A stretch of DNA of 64,000 nt from Nitrospirales bacterium (lineage in GTDB: Bacteria > Nitrospirota > Nitrospiria > Nitrospirales > UBA8639): assembly GCA_022825885.1 (NCBI GenBank), contig JAJDVY010000037.1, forward strand, positions 33,247 to 97,246. Direction: 5' to 3'. Under the pieces are notes generated by a model. It made no database searches and was not told the DNA's origin. It was given only the letters and a program-made list of their open reading frames with translations. Numbering within the stretch: position 1 is the stretch's first letter; each line of letters begins with the position of its first letter. A program made the position numbers and the translations under genes. Below are positions 27,114-33,911 of the stretch, piece by piece.

Positions 27114-27140
27114 TGTATGCGTTCAGTCATTCGTTGACTG
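27114..27140. mobile_element. Solitary IS481-type terminal inverted repeat
   Basis: TGTATGCGTTCAGTCATTCG followed by TTGACTG matches the IS right terminus of 20831-21880 at about 23 of 27 positions. No transposase or opposite terminus is found nearby, so it is a deletion remnant. Confidence 0.7.
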
Positions 27141-27205
27141 AATATCTAGCCTGCATCGGGCGCGACCATGTCGTGTTCCTCCCCATTGTTTGCCCGCTTC
27201 TCGGA

Positions 27206-27360
27206 ACATAGCAAAACTATAGCAGAACATAGCATTTCATAGCGGTAAACATAGCAATTTATAGCACAATCATAGCAAAACATAGCGACATCGCAGAAAA
27301 AATAGCAAAATCATAGCATGGCATAGCATGGTCATAGCAAAACCATAGCAAGCATAGCGA
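27206..27360. repeat. Helically phased array of ATAGC motifs
   Basis: Fourteen ATAGC pentamers begin at 27208, 27219, 27229, 27239, 27251, 27261, 27272, 27282, 27302, 27313, 27323, 27334, 27345 and 27354. The spacings are 9-12 bases, with one double step of 20 that holds a degenerate ATCGC. The mean is about 10.4 bases. Short A runs (CAAAA) follow many copies. There is no reading frame. Confidence 0.9.
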
Positions 27361-27439
27361 TGCGATGTTTGCGCGAGCAACACCCAACCCACTCTCCTGC
27401 CAGTGGGAGAGGGAAGGACAAGGACACTGGATTCCTATA

Positions 27440-27542
27440 CATTGGCCAGATCCCCGATCAAAGCCTGTCCTTGATCCTCGATTAAGAACGTCAAGGACAG
27501 GCTATTTTAATCGAGGATCGAGGACAAGCGTCGAGGATGACA
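27440..27542. repeat. REP-like palindromic repeat copy
   Basis: This contains GATCCCCGATCAAAGCCTGT, CTCGATTAAGAACGTCAAGG, ACAGGC and GTCGAGGATGACAG. It is the same family as the copy at 25009-25160 in inverted order. No gene is supported from 27028 to 27634. Confidence 0.75.
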
Positions 27543-27634
27543 GCTAGAGAAAAAGTAACTTCCTCGCTGGATTCTGAATGATAGCCACTCACCCGGGCCC
27601 CGCATCACGCGCGGTCGGGTACGCAGGCCCGCCC

Positions 27635-28006
27635 CTACGAAACCACGATCATGCCCTGCATGCCTCGATGGCCTTTGATGGGACACCGAAAATGATAGAT
27701 GCCCGGCGGGAGGGTCAGCATGAGTTCAATCCGTTGGCCGGAGGCTAAGGGGACTCCCTGCTCGAAGGAGCCGGCCGGCTCGACGGCATCAGAGACGACT
27801 TCGACGTAAGGGCCGGCCAATAAGCCACTCTGAAACCGGTGTGTTTCCCGGCCTTGATTTCTTACCACGATGTGGATCGGCTGCCCCGCCTGTACGTCCA
27901 CCCGAGCCGGAGAGAAACGAAAATCATCGACGACGATTTGCACGTCCTGATACTCGGCGGAGCAGGCAATCAGACCCAGCATGAGGACCAGCAGGAATTT
28001 GACCAT
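27635..28006 (-). CDS. Lipoprotein cupredoxin (type 1 copper protein)
   Basis: From the ATG at 28006 the 123-residue protein has a lipoprotein signal (FLLVLMLGLIAC, lipobox Cys at about residue 15). The mature part is a cupredoxin beta-sandwich: VVDDFRFSPARVDVQAGQPIHIVV, the first ligand His in ETHRF, and the C-terminal loop FRCPIKGHRGMQGM with Cys, His and Met, a complete type 1 copper site. A Cys-x4-His-x2-Met loop is typical of plastocyanin-like electron carriers. It should be anchored at the periplasmic face and could serve respiratory electron transfer or copper handling. It is transcribed divergently from thiD, with 76 bases between starts. An upstream extension of the frame overlaps thiD and is ignored. 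Confidence 0.88.
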   Translation of the reverse strand: MVKFLLVLMLGLIACSAEYQDVQIVVDDFRFSPARVDVQAGQPIHIVVRNQGRETHRFQSGLLAGPYVEVVSDAVEPAGSFEQGVPLASGQRIELMLTLPPGIYHFRCPIKGHRGMQGMIVVS

Positions 28007-28082
28007 CCTCTGGTCCCATGCTAAAGTCGAAGCCCGTGACACGACAACACGGCTTCCATTCTCCCGTTCTCTTTCCTGTCCC

Positions 28083-28871
28083 ATGCTGAAACAAGTCCTG
28101 ACTATCGCCGGTTCCGACTCGGGTGGCGGCGCCGGAGTCCAGGCGGACCTGAAGGCCATGTCCGCCAACGGCACCTACGCCATGTCGGTCATCACGTCGA
28201 TTACCGCGCAAAATACCACGGGTGTCACGGCCATTCACGATCTGCCGGCGTCCATCGTCGAAGCGCAGATCGACGCGATCTTTGCCGATTTCGACGTGGC
28301 AGCGGTCAAGACCGGGATGCTGTCCTCGGCCTCACTCGCGTCCCTGATCAGCCGGAAGCTGCAACAGTACCACGTGCCCTGGATTGTCGTCGATCCCGTC
28401 ATGGTGTCGAAAAGCGGACATGCCCTGTTGCAGGGCGACGCGGTTGACGCTGTGAAGCAGACCCTGATTCCCCTGGCTTCCGTCATCACGCCCAATATCC
28501 ATGAAGCCGAACGGTTGACCGGCCTGACGATCCGGTCTCTGGCCGAAGCCCGCCAGGCGGCCAAGGTGCTTCACCGGCTCGGCTGCCAACACGTCCTGAT
28601 CAAAGGCGGCCATTTACTGGAACGCCCCGCCACCGATTTGTTGTATGACGGCCGGTTCTTTCGCATGTACAAGGGTGAATGGATCGACACACCTCACACC
28701 CACGGCACGGGCTGCACCTTCGCCTCGGCCCTGACTGCACACCTGGCGGCAGGCAAACCCCTTCCCGACGCGGTCAACGCGGCCAAGCAATACGTCACGG
28801 AAGCGATTCGCCACGGGCTGGCCATCGGCCATGGCCGGGGGCCCGCCAATCACTTCTATTTCCTCTCGTAG
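28083..28871 (+). CDS. thiD: Hydroxymethylpyrimidine/phosphomethylpyrimidine kinase
   Basis: ThiD phosphorylates HMP to HMP-PP in thiamine biosynthesis. The ATG at 28083 gives MLKQVLTIAGSDSGGGAGVQADLKA, the canonical N-terminus. The ribokinase-family anion-hole motif THGTGCTFASALTAHLA and the VVDPVMVSKSGHALL segment are present. The 262-residue length is standard. A longer open frame upstream is ignored. No other thi genes are adjacent. Confidence 0.96.
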   Translation: MLKQVLTIAGSDSGGGAGVQADLKAMSANGTYAMSVITSITAQNTTGVTAIHDLPASIVEAQIDAIFADFDVAAVKTGMLSSASLASLISRKLQQYHVPWIVVDPVMVSKSGHALLQGDAVDAVKQTLIPLASVITPNIHEAERLTGLTIRSLAEARQAAKVLHRLGCQHVLIKGGHLLERPATDLLYDGRFFRMYKGEWIDTPHTHGTGCTFASALTAHLAAGKPLPDAVNAAKQYVTEAIRHGLAIGHGRGPANHFYFLS

Positions 28872-28939
28872 GGACAGGCCTGCGTGCCTGTCCTAACGGA
28901 CGGCGCCTGCGGGGGCGAAACCCCGCACGAAACAAATAA

Positions 28940-29025
28940 AGACTCTGGATCCCCGATCAAGTCGGGGATGACAGAAGGAGGGTCGGGGATGACAGAAGGA
29001 GGGCCGGAGATAACAGCAAAGGGAA
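28940..29025. repeat. REP-like repeats
   Basis: CTGGATCCCCGATCAAGTCG is followed by three tandem-like GGGGATGACAG/GGAGATAACAG units spaced by AAGGAGGG. The units resemble the other REP copies. Confidence 0.7.
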
Positions 29026-29073
29026 ACCCCGGACCGATTGACAGCGCCTCTTGCACTTCTTCAGGATTCGGCC

Positions 29074-29856
29074 ATGCAGGAAACCTCCCTTACCTTTCAG
29101 GACGGCGCAGACAATACGGTTGCGGCAATACTGGCGGAGCCCGAAAAGAAAACCGGCCGTGCCGTGATCCTCTGTCATGGATTTCTCTCGAATAAAGACA
29201 GTCGGACGAATCTCCGGCTGACGGAACTGCTGTGCCCCCACGGGATCAGCACCTTGCGATTCGACTGGTTCGGGATGGGCGGCTCCGGAGGGGAGTTCAG
29301 CCACATTACCGTGGCCACGTGCGTTGACCAATTGGAGCGCGCCATCAGCCTGATGCGAGACCGCGGATATTATGATCTGGGACTGATCGGATCGAGCTTC
29401 GGCGGACTCCTGGCTATCCTGGTGGCGCAGAGGCATCCTGAGTTGCGGGCCGTCGGTCTCAAGTGTCCGGTCCCGGATTTTCCGGAAATGCTGGACCACG
29501 AATTTGGTCCCAATGGAATTGAAGAATGGAAACGCACCAATTATATTCCCGATGTCACGGGTGGGACGGCACCCATATCTTTGGATTTTTCCTTTTACGA
29601 AAGCTGCCGGGTCTTCAATGCTTATGAAGCCGCGCGCAACGTCAACGCCCCCGTCCTGACCGTCCACGGCGAACAGGATGAATTGGTCCCCTTCCACCAG
29701 ATCGAGCGATTGAAAGCGTCCTTGCCCGGCGACGCGGAACTCGTACTGCTGCCCGGGGCCGACCACCAGTTCGGCAGGCCCGAAGACTTTCGCCGGATGA
29801 CCGTGCGCCTGGCGAACTGGATGCAGACCCATCTCCCGACGACCAACCGGCCATGA
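29074..29856 (+). CDS. Alpha/beta hydrolase (serine aminopeptidase / esterase-like)
   Basis: The 260-residue protein from the ATG at 29074 (an earlier in-frame start has no support) has VILCHGFLSNKDS (oxyanion HG), FDWFGMGGSGG, the nucleophile GSSFGG, the acid region HGEQDELVP and the catalytic His in GADHQFG. This is the pattern of cytosolic serine hydrolases such as the DUF/YfhR-type and acyl-peptidase-like hydrolases; the substrate is unknown. It heads a likely operon: the next gene overlaps it by four bases (ATGA). Confidence 0.9.
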   Translation: MQETSLTFQDGADNTVAAILAEPEKKTGRAVILCHGFLSNKDSRTNLRLTELLCPHGISTLRFDWFGMGGSGGEFSHITVATCVDQLERAISLMRDRGYYDLGLIGSSFGGLLAILVAQRHPELRAVGLKCPVPDFPEMLDHEFGPNGIEEWKRTNYIPDVTGGTAPISLDFSFYESCRVFNAYEAARNVNAPVLTVHGEQDELVPFHQIERLKASLPGDAELVLLPGADHQFGRPEDFRRMTVRLANWMQTHLPTTNRP

Positions 29857-30323
29857 GCACACCGCCCGTCAAATTGACCGAAGAACAACTCGAAGTCTTT
29901 CGGGTGCTCTACCCTTGGTATAAGGAAGAAGTGTTCCGGCGCCGGGAACAGATGATGCGCCTTACGGCCTTCGGCAGCGCGTTCCTGGTGTTGCTCCTCA
30001 TCACGATTCTCGCGCTCTCCCCGCCGGGTCCCGTACACCTCACCATCAAGGTCTTTGCCATTACCGGCACGGCCCTGTTCTCGGCCTTGTTTATCTACCT
30101 GATCCTGCAACAACGCGATCGCCACCGCATCGCCAAACAGACCCTGATCGGGATGGAACAGGTGCTCGGCCTGTACGAAGAAAACGTCTATCTGGTCGGG
30201 AAAGCGCTATACCCGGAAGATTGGCAAACGGCCTGGTTGAACGACCGGAGCGTGACCGTGTACGTTGCCGTAATCACGGCGTTGACGATCCTCGTCATGG
30301 CGTCGATTGTCAGTAAAGGCTGA
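29853..30323 (+). CDS. Small integral membrane protein
   Basis: The 156-residue protein overlaps the hydrolase stop in an ATGA arrangement. It has three hydrophobic segments: about residues 43-60 (FGSAFLVLLLITILAL), 67-90 (TIKVFAITGTALFSALFIYLIL) and 135-152 (VTVYVAVITALTILVMASIV). A soluble helix with LTEEQLEVFRVLYPWYKEEVF precedes them. I recognise no family; it may associate with the hydrolase. Confidence 0.7.
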   Translation: MSTPPVKLTEEQLEVFRVLYPWYKEEVFRRREQMMRLTAFGSAFLVLLLITILALSPPGPVHLTIKVFAITGTALFSALFIYLILQQRDRHRIAKQTLIGMEQVLGLYEENVYLVGKALYPEDWQTAWLNDRSVTVYVAVITALTILVMASIVSKG

Positions 30324-30357
30324 CAGATTCGCAGCCCGGGATCGCGGGAACCCGACC

Positions 30358-30867
30358 ATGATCAAATCCTACCAAGGCGTCACCCCAACCATCGCGTCAA
30401 CCGCCTTTATTGAAGACACAGCGGTCATCGTCGGCGACGTGGTCATCGAAGCCGACTCCAGCGTGTGGTTTCACAGCGTCGTTCGCGGCGACGTCAACTA
30501 TATCCGGATCGGCCGGCGGACCAACGTCCAGGACCTCTCCCTGCTCCACGTCACGCACGACACCCATCCCCTGATTATCGGCGACGACGTCACAATCGGC
30601 CACCACGTCGTGCTTCACGGCTGCACCATTCAGAATCGGGTCCTAGTCGGTATGGGGGCCGTACTGATGGACGGCGTCGTGGTCGGGGACGATTGCCTGA
30701 TCGGGGCCGGGGCACTGGTCACCGAACACACCAAAATCCCGCCGGGCAGCCTGGTGGTCGGCTCGCCGGCCCGCGTCAAGCGGCCCCTGCGAGACACCGA
30801 GTTGGCGTGGCTCAAGGAATCGGCCCAGAACTACGTCCGCTACGCCCTCGACTATATGACGGGGTAA
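30358..30867 (+). CDS. Gamma-class carbonic anhydrase-like protein
   Basis: The 169-residue protein (ATG 30358) is a left-handed beta-helix with hexapeptide repeats. It contains the gamma-carbonic anhydrase signature: VVRGDVNYIRIG, NVQDLSLLHV and the zinc-ligand-like histidines in HVTHDTHP and GHHVVLHGC. Related proteins (YrdA/PaaY type) form trimers; some are active carbonic anhydrases and others acyltransferase-like. It is cytosolic. It lies downstream of the membrane protein gene, probably in the same transcript. Confidence 0.9.
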   Translation: MIKSYQGVTPTIASTAFIEDTAVIVGDVVIEADSSVWFHSVVRGDVNYIRIGRRTNVQDLSLLHVTHDTHPLIIGDDVTIGHHVVLHGCTIQNRVLVGMGAVLMDGVVVGDDCLIGAGALVTEHTKIPPGSLVVGSPARVKRPLRDTELAWLKESAQNYVRYALDYMTG

Positions 30868-30913
30868 CCCCCGCGGCACTGATCGGCCGATACCGGCAGA
30901 CCCCATCATTCGC

Positions 30914-31729
30914 ATGGCACACGCTCCACTCGTGATTCTCGGCGCCGGCTATACGGGACGTTTTCTCTACCGCGCGGCCCGGCAGCGCCGTCGTCCGGTC
31001 TTCGCAACCAGCCGCGACCCGGAAGCGCATCTGGCCTTTGCCCAACCCGGCCACCGCATCCTGTTTGACTTGGGGCAATCCGACACGTGGAAACAGATCC
31101 CCCCGCAGTCGGACATCATCTGGTGTTTCCCGGCGCTACCCCAAGACGTGGCCGGGATCTTCGCACGGCACGCAAGCAACGCCAACAGCCGTTTGATCCT
31201 CCTGGGCAGCACCTCGGCTTATCGAGCGGACAACTCCGGGCTCATCGACGAACGCGTGCCGGTCAACCACTCCCTGCCCCGCGTCGCCAGCGAAGAATAT
31301 CTGCGCATCACGTATGGGGCCACGGTTCTGAGACTGTCCGGGCTGTATGGACCCGGACGACACGTATTTGATTGGATCAGGAACGGAAAAATCAAAAACT
31401 CGGAAAAATACGTCAACCTGATCCACGTGGAAGACGTCGCCGAACTGTGTCTGCTGGCCCTGGAACGTGCGGCACCCGGCTCGACCTATATCGTCAGCGA
31501 CGGCCACCCACGATCCTGGGCCGGCATCTGCCGCTTCGCCGCCAACCGCTTTCAGGTCCCCGTTCCACCACCCACCGCCACCCGCGAAGCGGGGAAACGT
31601 CTCTCGCCCCGGAAAATCCTGTCCGATTTCAACTACCGACTCAAACACCCGGACCTGTTCAAAGCTCTCGCCGAACTGGAATCCGAAACCCGGCAAGAAG
31701 GGAAACTCAGTCACCGAACAGGTATTTGA
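30914..31729 (+). CDS. NAD-dependent epimerase/dehydratase-family protein (atypical SDR)
   Basis: The 271-residue protein begins with a Rossmann motif VILGAGYTGRFLYRAARQ (GxGxxG). It then has SRLILLGSTSAYR, the position of the SDR serine, and GLYGPGRHVFDWI; the usual YxxxK is replaced by SEEYLRITYG, so it is an atypical SDR in which catalysis may differ. The C-terminus overlaps the 3' end of the convergent barrel-protein gene by 23 bases. It is related to YeeZ/sugar-nucleotide epimerase-like proteins. The substrate is unknown. Confidence 0.85.
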   Translation: MAHAPLVILGAGYTGRFLYRAARQRRRPVFATSRDPEAHLAFAQPGHRILFDLGQSDTWKQIPPQSDIIWCFPALPQDVAGIFARHASNANSRLILLGSTSAYRADNSGLIDERVPVNHSLPRVASEEYLRITYGATVLRLSGLYGPGRHVFDWIRNGKIKNSEKYVNLIHVEDVAELCLLALERAAPGSTYIVSDGHPRSWAGICRFAANRFQVPVPPPTATREAGKRLSPRKILSDFNYRLKHPDLFKALAELESETRQEGKLSHRTGI

Positions 31730-32582
31730 CCGTCAACATCACCGAGAATTGACGCGGACCGCTGAACGTGGTGTGGTTGGGGAAAGCAGGATCCTCTTGA
31801 TGCATCGGATGCTTCGAATACGTGCCCGCGTCTTCCACGTCATCCATCAGGGAATACGTCAGCTTCATGCCTAATGCCGTCTCGTCGGTCAGACTGTAAT
31901 CCGCACCGGCATAGAGATTCCCCATGAAAACCGTATCGGAAAGATCGGCATCCTGTCTGCTGTCGAACCCTGACAGATCTCTCGACTGATCGGCCGTATC
32001 CGCATAGCGCGTGGAAAAATGAACGCCGGATACCTCGACAAACGCAACCCCCAGCCCGACACCCACGTACGGGGTGATCCGCGCGAACACGTCAGTGAAG
32101 TCGTAATACGCGTTGACCGAAAGCGTGCGTGTCGTGAGATCATCAATATTGAACGTGCCGTTGGACTCCACCATGTTGCCGGGTGGTCGAGTGTCGCGCC
32201 TTCCATCCAACAAGGCAATATCCTTGAATTTCTGTTGAATGGCGTTGTTGCGCTGTGAAGCAGACAGTTCCAGTCGCCACTGGTTGAACATGCGGCCCAC
32301 CGAAATTTCAAAGGCGCTGCCGGCGTCCAGGTCGAGATCATAGGCCCAGCGGTAGCCCGGTATCGTCTCATTGCGACCCGGGGTGGAACAAAAACCGGAA
32401 TCCGGATAGCAATAGACATCCCGGTTCCGGCCCGTCTGATCAATTTGGGACGTCCAATTCACTCCGATTCCCCCGCCGACGTACCACCCTGACCGTCCCG
32501 GACCCGCGTCGGCTTCACCGGACGAGAGAACAACCATCAATGCCGCACCGATACCGAACACCCACCGCGTTGATAACCTCAT
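31707..32582 (-). CDS. Outer-membrane beta-barrel protein
   Basis: The ATG at 32582 follows AGGGAG at about eight bases; the 291-residue product has a signal peptide (WVFGIGAALMVVLSSGEADAG). The mature part begins GWYVGGGIGVNW, a typical barrel strand, and has alternating aromatic strands, YVGVGLGVAFVEV, and a C-terminal strand FSVMLTVKYLFGD. This is the outer-membrane-protein beta-barrel (OmpW/Opa-like) pattern. It contains a Cys pair in CYPDSGFC that may be disulfide-bonded. Function unknown. Confidence 0.85.
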   Translation of the reverse strand: MRLSTRWVFGIGAALMVVLSSGEADAGPGRSGWYVGGGIGVNWTSQIDQTGRNRDVYCYPDSGFCSTPGRNETIPGYRWAYDLDLDAGSAFEISVGRMFNQWRLELSASQRNNAIQQKFKDIALLDGRRDTRPPGNMVESNGTFNIDDLTTRTLSVNAYYDFTDVFARITPYVGVGLGVAFVEVSGVHFSTRYADTADQSRDLSGFDSRQDADLSDTVFMGNLYAGADYSLTDETALGMKLTYSLMDDVEDAGTYSKHPMHQEDPAFPNHTTFSGPRQFSVMLTVKYLFGD

Positions 32583-32829
32583 CGAGAATCTCCCTGAATA
32601 CATGAAACGTGGCTATAGAGAAGAATGCGAAAGAAGAAAAAAGTATAAATAAAGCCGGTGACGATTTCCATAACGAAAAACCGTTTTTTTCCTGTTTCTC
32701 TTATGCCGTCAACGAACCTCTAACATACCATCCACCCTTGCGAAACGGATTCAAGAACATGGTACAGTTACCATCATCAACGCTTTCCGGCGCATTCGTT
32801 TTTCACCATCTCACTCAAAAGGTAGAGCC
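32583..32829. other. Intergenic region
   Basis: This is an AT-rich region between divergent genes. A 74-codon plus-strand frame (32609-32833) overlaps the next start but has no convincing start or composition and is not called as a gene. Confidence 0.5.
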
Positions 32830-33846
32830 ATGACACACCCTCCGTCTCCGTCTCCGGTCCTGTTTTTAGAAACGGCTTTTGCGATTCAACGCACGTGTTC
32901 CATCAGAGCCGCCGTCGATCTGGAAGTGTTCACGGCCATCAAGGAAGGGCAGAATACCGTGCCCGCCCTTGCCAACCGGTGCGGCACGGCGGAGCGGGGC
33001 ATGCGTATGTTGGCCGACTATCTGGTGATGCTCGGGTTTCTCACGAAATCGGAAAACACGTACGCTCTCACGCAGGACTCCGAGGTGTTTCTGGTCAAAA
33101 CTTCGCCGGCCTATCTCGGTGGGACACTGGAATTCCTTCTCAGTCCGACGCTGTTCAACGGCTTCTGCGACCTCACCCAAGCCGTCCGCAAAGGCGGGAC
33201 GACGTTGCCTGATCAGGGGACGATCGCCGAGGAACATCCCGAGTGGGTCACCTTCGCCCGGGCGATGATGCCCATGATGGTCGGACCGGCGAAATGGATC
33301 GCCGAGCATCTGGCGTCAACGGGCGGGACGATTCTCAAGGTGCTGGACGTCGCCGCCGGGCATGGACTCTATGGCATCGAGATCGGCAAACGGTTTCCGG
33401 GCGCCGAAGTCACCGCCGTTGATTGGCCCAACGTCCTGACCGTGGCACGGGAAAACGCGGACGCCGCGTCGCTGGGAGACCGCTTCACCACCATTCCCGG
33501 CAGCGCCTTTGACGTCGACTTGGGCGAAGGGTACGACCTGGTCCTGTTGACCAACTTTCTGCATCACTTCGGGACCCGGGAATGTGAGGATTTCCTCCGT
33601 AAAGTCAAGGGCGCCATGGCGCCGGGTGGCCGGGTCATCACCTTGGAGTTTGTCCCGAATGACGATCGGATCAGTCCCGCGTCCGCCGACTTTACCCTCA
33701 TCATGCTGGTCACCACCCCGGCGGGTGACGCGTACACGTTCAAGGAATGGGACGCCATGTTTCAAAACGCCGGATTCGGCCACAGCGAACTGCTCGCGGT
33801 GCCCAACTCCAAAGAACACATCATCATCACGCATCACACGGCGTAG
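32830..33846 (+). CDS. SAM-dependent O-methyltransferase-like protein
   Basis: The 338-residue protein has an N-terminal winged-helix dimerisation domain (residues about 15-90, with AERGMRMLADYLVMLGFL), as in hydroxyindole/plant-type O-methyltransferases. It is followed by the class I methyltransferase fold: motif I VLDVAAGHGLYGIEIG, the acidic residue in TAVDWPNVL, and YDLVLLTNFLHHFG. The likely catalytic His is in the HHFG motif. A small-molecule acceptor is probable, but unknown. An AAAGGTAGAG lies before the ATG. It is followed by a hairpin shared with the convergent MMPL gene. Confidence 0.9.
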   Translation: MTHPPSPSPVLFLETAFAIQRTCSIRAAVDLEVFTAIKEGQNTVPALANRCGTAERGMRMLADYLVMLGFLTKSENTYALTQDSEVFLVKTSPAYLGGTLEFLLSPTLFNGFCDLTQAVRKGGTTLPDQGTIAEEHPEWVTFARAMMPMMVGPAKWIAEHLASTGGTILKVLDVAAGHGLYGIEIGKRFPGAEVTAVDWPNVLTVARENADAASLGDRFTTIPGSAFDVDLGEGYDLVLLTNFLHHFGTRECEDFLRKVKGAMAPGGRVITLEFVPNDDRISPASADFTLIMLVTTPAGDAYTFKEWDAMFQNAGFGHSELLAVPNSKEHIIITHHTA

Positions 33847-33871
33847 ACAAACCAACCCCTCACCTCCCGTT

Positions 33872-33891
33872 CTCTCCCACGGTGGGGAGAG
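33872..33891. terminator. Bidirectional terminator hairpin between convergent genes
   Basis: CTCTCCCAC and GTGGGGAGAG form a nine-base stem with a tiny loop, 26 bases after the methyltransferase stop and 20 before the MMPL stop. It lacks a long T run on either strand, so termination strength is uncertain. Confidence 0.45.
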
Positions 33892-33911
33892 AAAGAAACG
33901 GGGAATGACAT

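Noticed and set aside
27206..27360. CRISPR array or minisatellite
   Set aside because: The repeated unit is only five bases with variable 4-7-base spacers. It lacks the 25-40-base repeats of CRISPR and the constant unit of a minisatellite.
29622..30125. 167-codon minus-strand frame over the hydrolase/membrane-protein junction
   Set aside because: Antisense shadow of two genes on the plus strand that overlap by ATGA.
32609..32833. 74-codon frame upstream of the methyltransferase
   Set aside because: No start signal, mixed composition, and its end overlaps the next start; it is probably a chance frame in AT-rich DNA.
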